Shown piece by piece: positions 13,992 to 22,405 of a stretch of 34,519 nt of DNA. Made by a program: the position numbers and the translations under genes. Source of the stretch: Bacteroidaceae bacterium (GTDB taxonomy: Bacteria > Bacteroidota > Bacteroidia > Bacteroidales > Bacteroidaceae); contig JAFZPZ010000062.1 in the NCBI GenBank assembly GCA_017552435.1, positions 1 through 34,519 of the forward strand, in the 5' to 3' direction. Positions within the stretch are counted from its first letter, which is position 1. Every line of letters starts with the position of its first letter. The notes below the pieces were generated by a model. It saw only the letters and a list, made by a program, of their open reading frames with translations. It had not been told where the DNA came from and made no database searches.

Positions 13992-15041
13992 TTATTCTGT
14001 TATATCCTTATTAGTATAATTCTTGCCATGAATGGCATAACCTATTCCATCGAGAAGCCATCCAAATGGCCTTGTTTTGTTTTTTTGTTGATCTGTCGGG
14101 ATTTCGTCTTTTTTGTGGGTTGATTTCGTTGTTCCTTTCTTTTCCTGGGCAATAGTTTCTTTCCTTTTGGCTATGAATTCATCGATTTCATCAAGTTTGA
14201 TGCCTTTGCTTGCAATGATTTGCTCAGAATTCGTGAAAATGGAGTTTGCTTCCTTTATGTACTGGCTTTCGGGAAAATCATTCAGAAAAGCATAATACTC
14301 GTCGATGGTATCGCGGAAACGCTCCATTCGCCTATCTTCAATGCTATGTTTTGCGAGAAGGTACTTAGCACGCAGGACGAGGATGGATAGATTTTCGCGC
14401 AGTTCTGCAGAAGCGTATGGATAGTCCTTCAGTGCATTCTGTGCTGTCACCACGCAAGCCTCATAGTTACTGCCACCCTCGGTGGTATTACCTCTATAGG
14501 TCCCCAAATCATAGTAAAGTTTAGCTGACAGGTATTCCTTTTGAACCAACTTGTCCTGCATTTCGTAGATAACCTGCTGAGCCTGCTCCTTGAGAGTCGT
14601 GCCCGGACAGTAGTCAAGGAAACTCTGATATTCGGTGATGGCCTCCATCGTGCTTGTCTGGTCGAGACGTATGTCTGCCGTTTGCTTATAGAGTGCGTAA
14701 CCGCTGTTGTAGCGAGCCATCTCCATGTAACGTCCTTTAGGGTATGACTGATAGTATTTTTTGAAGAACATAGCAGCCGACTCGTAGTCCTTTGCTTTCA
14801 TATTACTTTCTGCCAGCATGTATAGACTCTCTTCTCCGTACGATGTACCCCTCAGTATGGGCAACAACGAACTGAACAGCTCTGCAGCATGGCGGTATTC
14901 GCCATTCGTGTAGAGAGCCTTGGCAACCTCATACTTATATTCATAGTCTGTACTTTTTAGTACTGAAGAGTACTCACCACAAGAGACTAGGAACAGGAAG
15001 CAAGGGGCAATTAATAGTAACAGAAATCTTCTTTTATTCAT
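13992..15041 (-). CDS. bamD: Outer membrane assembly lipoprotein BamD
   Basis: This 349-residue lipoprotein has signal MNKRRFLLLLIAPCFLFLVS and lipidated Cys21. Tetratricopeptide repeats follow from about residue 35 (YEVAKALYTNGEYRHAAELF; ESLYMLAESNMKAKDYESAA; ARYNSGYALYK). BamD joins BamA in the complex that inserts beta-barrel proteins into the outer membrane. The C-terminal 70 residues are charged and Lys-rich, longer than in E. coli. I chose ATG 15041: the TTG at 15053 lies inside the -7 box. The promoter leaves only nine bases before the ATG. First gene of bamD-rpoZ-DUF4293. Confidence 0.92.
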   Translation of the reverse strand: MNKRRFLLLLIAPCFLFLVSCGEYSSVLKSTDYEYKYEVAKALYTNGEYRHAAELFSSLLPILRGTSYGEESLYMLAESNMKAKDYESAAMFFKKYYQSYPKGRYMEMARYNSGYALYKQTADIRLDQTSTMEAITEYQSFLDYCPGTTLKEQAQQVIYEMQDKLVQKEYLSAKLYYDLGTYRGNTTEGGSNYEACVVTAQNALKDYPYASAELRENLSILVLRAKYLLAKHSIEDRRMERFRDTIDEYYAFLNDFPESQYIKEANSIFTNSEQIIASKGIKLDEIDEFIAKRKETIAQEKKGTTKSTHKKDEIPTDQQKNKTRPFGWLLDGIGYAIHGKNYTNKDITE

Positions 15042-15050
15042 ACCAGGGCG

Positions 15051-15082
15051 CAAAGATACCGTTTTTTGCGCATTTCGCCAAA
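15051..15082 (-). promoter_or_regulatory. bamD promoter with almost no leader
   Basis: On the minus strand, TTTG (15079-15082), exactly 20 nt, then TATCTTTG (15051-15058). Nine bases separate it from ATG 15041. Confidence 0.75.
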
Positions 15083-15260
15083 AATGTCATATAGAAAAAG
15101 TGTTTTTTTAATGTTTCTTTGCTTTTGTGAGGTCATAAATGGCCATCCTTCTAAATTCTTGTCCGTGACTAATATCGCGCCTTTCTTGCGATTCAGTAGG
15201 GTTTCGCTTGGTGCTCAGGCGGCAAAGCCGGACGACTCAGTAAAAACACAAAAAGAACTC
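15083..15260. other. Non-coding spacer, bamD to phosphopantetheinyl transferase
   Basis: I see no convincing gene here. A plus frame could encode about 78 residues, but it starts across the bamD promoter region and has no family look. The segment holds a GGCGGCAAAGCCGG mini-dyad near 15220 and an AACTCTTAATTCTTAA simple repeat next to the transferase stop. Confidence 0.5.
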
Positions 15261-15857
15261 TTAATTCTTAATTGCTATTGTAATAACATATCCCCGATAT
15301 AGATTTTCGATGGTTTTCAGCCTAATATCTAGTAGCTGTTCGGGGTTTAAAACATGATGCAAGTCATCTATGATACCGGTTCCGAGAAGTTTCAGGACGG
15401 CTTCTTTCTGCGTCCATAAGCGAGTAAATACTACATCAGGACATGATGCAGAGAGGATGGATTCTGCCTCTTCTGGACTCATTGTGTGGCGGATAAGGTC
15501 CTCCTTAACCGGACGGATGCGCTCAATATCTAGGCCACATGGACGTCTGCTTATGAAGCAGCCGACAGCCTCCTTGCAATGACTGATACTGAAGTGAATA
15601 TCTGGATACTCTGCCAGATAGGGCTTGCCATGCTCGTTAAAAGAAAATTTGGGCAAGCCCTCGATGCCAAAACTAATGCGGAGTCCACGCAGCAGTTCAA
15701 TATAACCGACGGCACACTCTCGCTTACCCTGCAGATGTTTGAACCGCAGAGCCGTCTCGCGTCGCCATTCAGGCAGTGAGGCAAGGAGTCTATCCGTCTG
15801 TGCCTCGCTCAGGTCCGAAATGTGGTCATTGATGCAGAGAATTCCCTTATATCCCAT
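15261..15857 (-). CDS. 4'-phosphopantetheinyl transferase (Sfp/AcpS superfamily)
   Basis: This 198-residue cytosolic enzyme moves the phosphopantetheine arm of coenzyme A onto carrier proteins. The Mg-binding motif is CGLDIE (Asp110, Glu112) and the second motif is LWTQKEAVLKLLGTGI (Glu152, Lys156). FSISHCKEAVG (89-99) precedes them as in Sfp-type enzymes. The pseudo-duplicated length of about 200 residues points to the Sfp type rather than the 120-residue AcpS. It is last in the nadK-ABC-transferase series, 45 bp after the ABC gene. The carrier-protein target cannot be told; no polyketide or peptide synthase is nearby. Confidence 0.88.
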   Translation of the reverse strand: MGYKGILCINDHISDLSEAQTDRLLASLPEWRRETALRFKHLQGKRECAVGYIELLRGLRISFGIEGLPKFSFNEHGKPYLAEYPDIHFSISHCKEAVGCFISRRPCGLDIERIRPVKEDLIRHTMSPEEAESILSASCPDVVFTRLWTQKEAVLKLLGTGIIDDLHHVLNPEQLLDIRLKTIENLYRGYVITIAIKN

Positions 15858-15902
15858 GATTACTGCATGTTAAAAACATATCGTAAGAAATTCTTGCGCG
15901 TT

Positions 15903-17582
15903 TTACCCTTCTAAGGTGCGTTTCATCTCTATGACTTGCGAACAATAGTCAATGACGGCGGGACGATGTGTGACACAAATGATGGTCTGACCTGCTTCGC
16001 GGCTGCTTAGGTTCTTCAACAACTCTTGTTCGGTTTGAATATCAAGAGCACTAGTGGCCTCGTCCAACAAGAGTACAGAGCCCTTGCGCATCAATGCACG
16101 GGCAATGGCGATGCGCTGTGCCTGACCTTCGCTGAGTCCTGCTCCTAGCTCACCGCATACGGCATCCAAACCATCGGGACGGTCCATCACGAAGCCCGCA
16201 CAAGCCGTCTGTAACGCCTCGCGCATCTCTGCATCTGTCGCTTCGGGATTACCGAGCAACAGGTTCTCGCGAATGGTACCACTGAAGAGAGTGTTTCCCT
16301 GTGGTACATAGACAAGGTTGTTGCGTGTACGCGGAGAAACTTTTACAGAATGAGACTCATCGTACATTTCAATTTTCCCCTCTGCAGGCTTGAGCAGGGC
16401 AAGAATGAGGCGGATAAGTGTGGTCTTTCCTGCGCCAGTCTCACCGAGAATGGCTGTAGTGGAACCCTTTGGGAAGTCGCAAGAGAAGCGGCACAGGATG
16501 GGACGACCGCTCTCCATGTATCGGAAAGAGACATCGACGAGCCGCACACCTGCCCCATTGGGGAAGACAATCGGATTGTCATCGTCTTCAAGAGGTACAT
16601 CCTCCAGTTCCATAAGGCGTTCGCTTGCAGTCAGAGTGCTGATAAGTGTAGGAATGAAACGCGTCATGTCGCGGAAGGGGCCCTGAATCTGTCCGACAAG
16701 CTGGATAAAGGAAATCATCATGCCGTAGGTGATAGTGCCGTTTTGAAGACTGTTGACGCCCCATAGGAAAGTGATGAGATAGCCAGAGCCGAAGCCAATA
16801 CTGAGCAATGTCGATGAGAAACTGCTGAAGACTGCACGATGGCGAACATGCTTGCGAAGTAGGTTCTGCGTCTGCTTGAGCTTTTCAATCATCGTGCCCA
16901 CTCGCTCCAGCGTCTTGAGTATGGCGCGATGCTGGATGCTTTCTTGCAGAATACTCTGCACGTTGCTCTCGGTGGAACGTATGTCACGGGTTATGGCCCG
17001 CATTTTACGCACATAGACCTTGCTCAGAATTAAGAAGCAGGGAACAATGCAAACAATTAGACAAGCCAGGCGAGCATCCATATAAAAGAGGTAGAAGAAG
17101 GCACCAACCAAACGGAACGTGACTTCAAGCAAAGAGGGGAATGTCTCGGTGATGCAAACAGTCAGGTCGCGAACGTCCCGCTCCAATCGGTTCAGGATAT
17201 CGCCGCTGTGGTGATCCTCCAGACCACTCCATTCGCTTCGTAACAGATGTGTAAACAACCTTTGCTGCAAGATATTTTGTGAACGCACGCCAAGCAAGGC
17301 GCCGACCCATTTGCGGGCAAAGCCCAGCATAATCTTACTGACCATAATGGCAATAAGAGCATAAGCAGCCAAACGCAAACTTCCAATGGCTTTGTCTGTG
17401 GCGATATCAATCGTCCACTTCGTTGCATAAATAAAGGCGAAATCAAGGGTAACAGACAATACGCCAATCAGGGCATTGAGCATCGACTGCAAACGCAATC
17501 CCCGAGAAGAGCGCCATAGCCAAATGGTTAATTCGCGAATTTTGGGGGCGTAAACCAAGGGACGAGAGGCAGGAAAAGACAT
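15903..17582 (-). CDS. ABC exporter half-transporter (fused permease and ATPase)
   Basis: This 559-residue protein has a six-helix ABC-exporter membrane domain (about 30-315) and then a complete ATPase. The ATPase has Walker A GETGAGKTT (380-388), Q-loop Gln428, signature LSEGQ (483-487), Walker B VLLLDEA with Glu508 (503-509) and the H-loop His539. It should work as a homodimer in the inner membrane, exporting a lipid, peptide or drug. MsbA-like substrates are possible, but nothing fixes the choice. It lies 19 bp after nadK and before the phosphopantetheinyl transferase. Confidence 0.92.
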   Translation of the reverse strand: MSFPASRPLVYAPKIRELTIWLWRSSRGLRLQSMLNALIGVLSVTLDFAFIYATKWTIDIATDKAIGSLRLAAYALIAIMVSKIMLGFARKWVGALLGVRSQNILQQRLFTHLLRSEWSGLEDHHSGDILNRLERDVRDLTVCITETFPSLLEVTFRLVGAFFYLFYMDARLACLIVCIVPCFLILSKVYVRKMRAITRDIRSTESNVQSILQESIQHRAILKTLERVGTMIEKLKQTQNLLRKHVRHRAVFSSFSSTLLSIGFGSGYLITFLWGVNSLQNGTITYGMMISFIQLVGQIQGPFRDMTRFIPTLISTLTASERLMELEDVPLEDDDNPIVFPNGAGVRLVDVSFRYMESGRPILCRFSCDFPKGSTTAILGETGAGKTTLIRLILALLKPAEGKIEMYDESHSVKVSPRTRNNLVYVPQGNTLFSGTIRENLLLGNPEATDAEMREALQTACAGFVMDRPDGLDAVCGELGAGLSEGQAQRIAIARALMRKGSVLLLDEATSALDIQTEQELLKNLSSREAGQTIICVTHRPAVIDYCSQVIEMKRTLEG

Positions 17583-17601
17583 TTTTCTTAACTCTTAATT
17601 T

Positions 17602-18495
17602 TTAACTCTCAACGATCCTCGCATCGCTGCCCCATAATAACTTGCTGCGAAGGGTACGCAGGAAGGTTGTCTCGGGACGCTTCAACACAAAGACCTGATA
17701 GGGCGCTTTGCGAATGGTTAGCCGAGTGGAATCCTGACATGACTCACTACGACCATCGATAGCCACCAGAAAATTATGACTACGGCTCTCTACAGTAAGT
17801 GTAATATCCAAATTGTCGGGCAAAGTAAGGGGGCGAACGGTGAGTCCGTGCGGAGCTACAGGAACAAGGCCAATGTCGCGACTGCCAGGCAACATAACAG
17901 GACCGCCGACACTCAACGCATAGCCTGTACTGCCAGTTGGCGTATTGACGATGAGTCCGTCAGCCTGATAGGTTGTGAGGTATTCGCCGCCAAGGTCAAC
18001 GCGGATGCTTATCATACTGCTGTTGTCGCGCTTCAGGACAGCCACCTCGTTGAGGGCAAAGGGATAACCTTGCATCTGGCCTTCGGAACACTCTACCTGA
18101 AGCACATTGCATTGTTCCCGGCGCAACAAACCAGCACGATAGTTATTGAGAGTCAGACAGATATCATCGAGCGAGAAATCGGCCAGGAAGCCGAGGCGCC
18201 CGGTATTGATGCCGAGAATTGGTATCTGCTTGTCCCCAACCCTCATAGCTGTTGTGAGGAAAGTGCCATCGCCACCCATGCTGACCGCGAAGTCGGCCTG
18301 GAAAACATCGCCGGTGATGAGTTGATGTTCAGGAACGGAGATTTGCATCTCCTCGTTGAGGTATTCGAAGAAAGGACGGTCAATAAGCGGGAAGATACCT
18401 GATGCTTGCAGCGCATCGAAGAGTTTCTGCACCGCTTCGCACTTCTTTGGCTGATAGGTGTTCCCGAAGATTGCACATCTTTTTGCCTTTTCCAT
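17602..18495 (-). CDS. nadK: NAD kinase
   Basis: This 297-residue cytosolic enzyme phosphorylates NAD to NADP. Diagnostic motifs are GGDGT (74-78, catalytic Asp76), GINTGRLGFLAD (95-106), ALNEVAV (146-152) and TPTGSTGYALS (184-194). The length is typical. A TAACTTTG box at 18518-18525 with a matching TTTG at 18546-18549 lies 22 nt upstream of ATG 18495. It heads a minus-strand series with the ABC exporter and the phosphopantetheinyl transferase. Confidence 0.95.
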   Translation of the reverse strand: MEKAKRCAIFGNTYQPKKCEAVQKLFDALQASGIFPLIDRPFFEYLNEEMQISVPEHQLITGDVFQADFAVSMGGDGTFLTTAMRVGDKQIPILGINTGRLGFLADFSLDDICLTLNNYRAGLLRREQCNVLQVECSEGQMQGYPFALNEVAVLKRDNSSMISIRVDLGGEYLTTYQADGLIVNTPTGSTGYALSVGGPVMLPGSRDIGLVPVAPHGLTVRPLTLPDNLDITLTVESRSHNFLVAIDGRSESCQDSTRLTIRKAPYQVFVLKRPETTFLRTLRSKLLWGSDARIVES

Positions 18496-18516
18496 AAATA
18501 TTTTTGCTTTTGGATG

Positions 18517-18549
18517 GCAAAGTTAAGGATTTTTTCCTAACTTTGCAAA
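18517..18549. promoter_or_regulatory. Mirror-image divergent promoters of nadK and the DJ-1 gene
   Basis: GCAAAGTTAAGG (18517-18528) and CCTAACTTTGC (18536-18546) form an inverted repeat around ATTTTTT. The minus -7 box TAACTTTG (18518-18525) has its TTTG at 18546-18549, exactly 20 nt away. The plus -7 box TAACTTTG is 18538-18545, with no clear plus -33. The two promoters overlap. Confidence 0.7.
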
Positions 18550-18570
18550 ACAGAAACCATTTTTAATTGA

Positions 18571-18605
18571 TAACTCTTAACTCTTAAAACTTAACTCTTA
18601 AATAA
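18571..18605 (+). repeat. AACTCTTA simple repeat in the leader of the DJ-1 gene
   Basis: AACTCTTA units occur at least three times in the leader just before ATG 18612. Similar units lie at 17586-17609 (between nadK and the ABC gene) and 15254-15274. Confidence 0.7.
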
Positions 18606-18611
18606 ATAGGT

Positions 18612-19169
18612 ATGATTTACGTCTTTTTAGCCACTGGTTTCGAAGATATAGAGGCTTTGGCACCAGTTGATATCATGCGTCGAGCCGGATTGGAGGTGCA
18701 GACAGTATCCATTACGGGCGAGCAGATTGTGACGAGCGCTCACGGCGTTGGCATCGTAGCTGATATGCTTCTGTCCGATGTGGACTTCCCAAAGGCAGAA
18801 ATGCTTGTTCTCCCTGGCGGACTGCCAGGTTCTACCAACCTGGATGCCTGTAAGCCTCTGACTCAAGCTATCGTTCGCCACTTTGAGGCAGGAGGTGCTA
18901 TCGCTGCCATCTGTGCTGCTCCGCTTGTATTCGGTCATCTGGGCCTTTTGCAGGGACGCCGCGCCACTTGCTATCCCGGTGTTGAGTCAGAGCTCAAAGG
19001 TGCCACCTACACCTCTGCCATCGTGGAACAAGACGGCAACATCATCACGGGAAAAGGACCCGGAGCCGCCTTCGAGTTCGGCTATACCATCGTTGAATAC
19101 TTCCGCGGGCAGAGCGTGTCTCAGATACTGCGAGAAGGCATGATCTACGAAGAACTGATAAATGGTTGA
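18612..19169 (+). CDS. DJ-1/PfpI family protein (DJ-1/YajL-like)
   Basis: This 185-residue cytosolic protein has [18 protein letters not shown] (Glu14 equivalent to Glu18 of DJ-1), LVLPGGLPG (66-74) and the nucleophile elbow AAICAAP with Cys101. The ending [11 protein letters not shown] is also typical. DJ-1/YajL proteins act in oxidative-stress or glyoxal defence, and their exact chemistry is debated. Its last 8 bases overlap ispD, so it is the first gene of a tightly coupled DJ-1, ispD, recG operon. Confidence 0.92.
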   Translation: MIYVFLATGFEDIEALAPVDIMRRAGLEVQTVSITGEQIVTSAHGVGIVADMLLSDVDFPKAEMLVLPGGLPGSTNLDACKPLTQAIVRHFEAGGAIAAICAAPLVFGHLGLLQGRRATCYPGVESELKGATYTSAIVEQDGNIITGKGPGAAFEFGYTIVEYFRGQSVSQILREGMIYEELING

Positions 19170-19848
19170 AACGTTTGCTATCATCGTCGCTGGCGGCAAG
19201 GGGCTTCGCATGGGCGGAGAGGTGCCGAAGCAGTTCCTGCCAATTGGCGGGAAACCGGTGCTGATGTATACCATCGATGCGTTCCGAAGGGCACTCGACA
19301 ATGTCTGTATTGTGCTCGTCTTGCCTGCCGAGCAACACCACTACTGGCAGGAATTGTGCGAGGAGTACAACTTCCGCTCTCCCGAATTAATTGCCCAGGG
19401 TGGCGAGACGCGTTTTCACAGCGTGAGGAACGGGTTGGCTCTTCTGCCTGATAATGCCAATGCTGTAGTCGGTGTCCATGACGGAGTACGCCCATTTGTA
19501 TCGACAGAGACCATTCGGCGATGTTATGCGGCGGCAGCCGAAGGAAAAGCGGTTGTGCCTGTGGTGCCAGTGGTCGAAACTGTGCGCCAGATTCTTTCCG
19601 ACGGTAAGAGTGTAACGAAACCCCGTGACGAGTATCGATTAGTGCAAACGCCTCAAACATTCCCCCTCGCCCTTCTGCGCCAGGCCTACCAACAACCTTA
19701 CATAGAAAACTTTACCGATGATGCTTCTGTTGTGGAAGCGCTGGGCAAGGAGATTGTAATGATAGAAGGCAACCGCGAAAACATCAAGCTCACCACCCCC
19801 GAAGATCTACGCTTTGCGGAGTTCACAACTATGAACTATGCACTATGA
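19162..19848 (+). CDS. ispD: 2-C-methyl-D-erythritol 4-phosphate cytidylyltransferase
   Basis: This 228-residue enzyme joins CTP to methylerythritol phosphate, the third step of the MEP isoprenoid pathway. The CTP loop [16 protein letters not shown] (10-25) holds the expected catalytic Arg16 and Lys23. VHDGVRPFV (105-113) and the C-terminal [18 protein letters not shown]-like stretch are diagnostic. It starts 8 nt inside the DJ-1 gene and ends 11 nt inside recG, so translation is likely coupled. Confidence 0.96.
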   Translation: MVETFAIIVAGGKGLRMGGEVPKQFLPIGGKPVLMYTIDAFRRALDNVCIVLVLPAEQHHYWQELCEEYNFRSPELIAQGGETRFHSVRNGLALLPDNANAVVGVHDGVRPFVSTETIRRCYAAAAEGKAVVPVVPVVETVRQILSDGKSVTKPRDEYRLVQTPQTFPLALLRQAYQQPYIENFTDDASVVEALGKEIVMIEGNRENIKLTTPEDLRFAEFTTMNYAL

Positions 19849-21934
19849 ACTAGACTCCGCCATTACTTACCTGCCAGGCATCGGGCCGCAAAGGGCGAAA
19901 CTGCTGGAGGGAGAGCTGGGCATCAAGACCTGGCGCGACTTGCTATACAACTTTCCCTACAAGCACATCGACCGCAGCCGTCTATACAAGATAAGCGAGC
20001 TAACCACCGAGATGCCCTTCGTTCAGGTCTTAGGACAGTTCATGAGCTTCGAGGAAACCGGACAGGGACGCAAGCACCGCCTGACGGGACATTTCTGGGA
20101 TGGCGAGATGTTTCTGGATGTTACATGGTTTCACGGCATCAGCTATATCAAGAAAAGCGTCAAGGTCAGGAAGGACTACATTCTCTTCGGACGTCCGGGT
20201 GTCTATGGCGGCAGGTTGAGTGTCATCCATCCCGACCTGGACAACCCCGAGTCGATGACACTGAGCAAGATGAGCATGCAGCCATATTACAGCACAACGG
20301 AACGCATGAAGAAGGCTGGCATGACCTCACGCACACTGGAACACTTCACCAGTGCGCTCTTCAGCAAACTTACCTGGACGCTCTCTGAGACGCTGCCCGG
20401 ATATCTTATAGAGCGCCTTCACCTTATGCCGCTCGATAAAGCCCTTCGCGCCGCACACTACCCTACTACCGCCGACGAACTTTCTGCCGCCAATATGCGC
20501 CTGAAGTTCGAGGAGCTCTTCTTCATCCAGCTCGTCATCATGTCCTACGCCCGCAAGCGCCAGCAGGAGCGTATGGGGCGGCGATTCATCCGTGTGGGAG
20601 AACAGTTCAACACCTTCTACCATCGCTACCTCCCCTTCCCGCTGACAGAGGCGCAAAAACGCGTCATCCGCGAGATGCACACCGACATGAAGAGCGGACA
20701 CCAAATGAACCGTCTCCTGCAAGGTGACGTGGGCAGTGGCAAGACACTCGTGGCCTTGATGGTGATGCTCATCGCCATCGACAACGGTTGCCAAACCTGC
20801 ATCATGGCTCCGACAGAGATATTGGCAGAGCAACATCTGCAAACATTTCGTAACTTTCTGAAGGACATGCCTGTTAGTGTAGAATTACTAACGGGAAGCA
20901 TTAAAGGCAAAAAGCGGGCCGCAATCGAGGCTGGTTTGTTGAATGGCAGCGTCGATATTCTGATTGGCACACATGCCGTTATCGAGGACAATGTGCAGTT
21001 TCACGACCTTGGTCTGGTCATCATCGATGAACAGCACCGCTTCGGCGTAGCCCAACGAGCAAAATTATGGAGCAAGAGCGCCCTCTCTCCCCATGTCCTC
21101 GTCATGACCGCCACACCTATTCCCCGAACCCTTGCGATGACGCTCTACGGAGACCTAGACGTCTCTGTCATCGACGAATTGCCACCTGGTCGCAAACCCA
21201 TCCGCACGATGCACATCTATGACAATCAGCCCGAACAGCTCTACCGCGGTGTCATCCGCGAGATAGAGGCTGGCCATCAGGTCTATTTCGTTTATCCGCT
21301 TGTAAAAGAGAGCGAGAAGCTCGACCTAAAGAATGTACAGGATGAGTTCGTCCACCTGAAAGAAGTCTTTCCACAATATAAAATAAGTATGGTGCACGGC
21401 AAAATGAAGCCAGCTGAAAAGGATGCCGAGATGCAGAAATTTGTATCGGGCGAGACACAGATTCTGGTTGCTACTACCGTCATCGAGGTGGGTGTGAACG
21501 TGCCAAACGCTTCGGTTATGATAATTCAGAATGCCGAGCGGTTTGGCCTTGCACAACTGCATCAGCTTCGTGGAAGAGTGGGAAGAGGTGCAGAGCAGTC
21601 TTATTGCATCCTCGTCTCCAACTTCAAACTTTCCGCCGAGACTCGCAAACGCCTACAGATAATGACAGAGACCAACGACGGCTTCGAGATTGCGGAAGCC
21701 GACCTCAAATTGCGAGGCCCAGGCGACTTGGAAGGAACACAGCAGAGCGGCATCGCCTTCAATCTGAAACTTGCTAACCTCGGGCGGGACGGACAACTTG
21801 TACAACTGGCTCGTGACACGGCATCTTTTGTTCTCGATGCCGACCCCGATTTGCGTGCCACTGACAATGCACTACTCCGCAATCATCTGCAGGAACTCAA
21901 GAAAGAGAATAGAGACTGGAGCCAAATCTCATAA
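19838..21934 (+). CDS. recG: ATP-dependent DNA helicase RecG
   Basis: This 698-residue branched-DNA helicase remodels stalled forks and Holliday junctions. An N-terminal helix-hairpin-like start ([13 protein letters not shown]) and a wedge OB-fold (about 60-140) come first. The motor has Walker A GDVGSGKT (296-303), motif Ia [14 protein letters not shown] (397-400) followed by [18 protein letters not shown], and the C-terminal QLRGRVGRG and [14 protein letters not shown]. The length is normal. ATG 19838 overlaps the end of ispD by 11 nt. Confidence 0.97.
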   Translation: MHYELDSAITYLPGIGPQRAKLLEGELGIKTWRDLLYNFPYKHIDRSRLYKISELTTEMPFVQVLGQFMSFEETGQGRKHRLTGHFWDGEMFLDVTWFHGISYIKKSVKVRKDYILFGRPGVYGGRLSVIHPDLDNPESMTLSKMSMQPYYSTTERMKKAGMTSRTLEHFTSALFSKLTWTLSETLPGYLIERLHLMPLDKALRAAHYPTTADELSAANMRLKFEELFFIQLVIMSYARKRQQERMGRRFIRVGEQFNTFYHRYLPFPLTEAQKRVIREMHTDMKSGHQMNRLLQGDVGSGKTLVALMVMLIAIDNGCQTCIMAPTEILAEQHLQTFRNFLKDMPVSVELLTGSIKGKKRAAIEAGLLNGSVDILIGTHAVIEDNVQFHDLGLVIIDEQHRFGVAQRAKLWSKSALSPHVLVMTATPIPRTLAMTLYGDLDVSVIDELPPGRKPIRTMHIYDNQPEQLYRGVIREIEAGHQVYFVYPLVKESEKLDLKNVQDEFVHLKEVFPQYKISMVHGKMKPAEKDAEMQKFVSGETQILVATTVIEVGVNVPNASVMIIQNAERFGLAQLHQLRGRVGRGAEQSYCILVSNFKLSAETRKRLQIMTETNDGFEIAEADLKLRGPGDLEGTQQSGIAFNLKLANLGRDGQLVQLARDTASFVLDADPDLRATDNALLRNHLQELKKENRDWSQIS

Positions 21935-21959
21935 GATGAAATGCTAAATAGGAATTAAC

Positions 21960-21993
21960 AAAAAGCCCCGAAAGTTTTTTACAACTTCCGGAG
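21960..21993 (-). terminator. Terminator downstream of tRNA-Phe
   Basis: CCCCGAAAGTT (21966-21976) pairs with AACTTCCGGAG (21983-21993) with two mismatches. On the minus strand the stem is followed by CTTTTTG, 29 nt after the tRNA 3' end. It also lies just beyond recG, on the other strand. Confidence 0.65.
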
Positions 21994-22022
21994 TTCCTAT
22001 TATCAACGCTTAACCTTTCTTG

Positions 22023-22095
22023 TGGTGCCACCAGGAATCGAACCGGGGACACAAGGATTTTCAGTCCTTTGCTCTACCAACTGAGCTATGGCACC
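22023..22095 (-). tRNA. tRNA-Phe (anticodon GAA)
   Basis: This 73-nt cloverleaf has acceptor GGTGCCA/TGGCACC, D-arm GCTC-AGTTGGTA-GAGC, anticodon stem AAGGA/TCCTT with loop CTGAAAA (anticodon GAA), and T-arm CCCGG-TTCGATT-CCTGG. The discriminator is A. The 3' CCA is not encoded (the sequence continues CAA), so it must be added by enzyme. Confidence 0.97.
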
Positions 22096-22113
22096 TTTCT
22101 GATTTTGCGAGTG

Positions 22114-22144
22114 CAAAGGTATGGCATTTTTCTGAACCTTGCAA
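22114..22144 (-). promoter_or_regulatory. tRNA-Phe promoter
   Basis: The minus strand reads TACCTTTG (22114-22121), with TTG at 22142-22144, about 20 nt upstream. Confidence 0.65.
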
Positions 22145-22236
22145 GCAATTCGCTAAAAAAAGGAAGAAAAATTGAATTTTTATTGCTGTTTATCGCTTTT
22201 TTCAACTTTCGATTTTCAATTTTCAATTAAATGTTG

Positions 22237-22244
22237 TACCTTTG
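22237..22244 (+). promoter_or_regulatory. tRNA-Pro promoter -7 box
   Basis: TACCTTTG lies 18 nt before the tRNA 5' end. A weak TTTT stands in the -33 position. Confidence 0.6.
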
Positions 22245-22262
22245 CAGCGGTTTAAAACCATT

Positions 22263-22335
22263 CGGATAGTAGCGCAGTTGGTAGCGTACTACGTTCGGGA
22301 CGTAGGGGTCGGGAGTTCGAGTCTCCTCTATCCGA
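22263..22335 (+). tRNA. tRNA-Pro (anticodon CGG)
   Basis: This 73-nt cloverleaf has acceptor CGGATAG/CTATCCG, D-arm GCGC-AGTTGGTA-GCGT with a terminal wobble, anticodon stem CTACG/CGTAG with loop TTCGGGA (anticodon CGG), and T-arm GGGAG-TTCGAGT-CTCCT. The discriminator is A and the CCA is not encoded. Confidence 0.96.
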
Positions 22336-22336
22336 C

Positions 22337-22368
22337 AGAAAGCGGCATGTAATTGCCGCTTTCTCTTT
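22337..22368 (+). terminator. Terminator after tRNA-Pro
   Basis: AGAAAGCGGC (22337-22346) pairs perfectly with GCCGCTTTCT (22355-22364) around an 8-nt loop and is followed by CTTT. It begins 2 nt after the tRNA. Confidence 0.85.
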
Positions 22369-22405
22369 GCAAGCATAATCGAGGAGTATTCAGCGTATTG
22401 AAAAG

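Noticed and set aside
15042-15053. TTG start codon for bamD at 15053
   Set aside because: The TTG is part of the -7 box TATCTTTG; ATG 15041 gives a proper lipoprotein signal. Similar TTG extensions of mtnN (1245) and rpoZ (13973) were dropped for the same kind of reason.
15066-15302. Possible 78-residue plus gene
   Set aside because: It spans the bamD -33 element and runs into the 3' end of the transferase gene; no domain, promoter or conserved pattern is visible.
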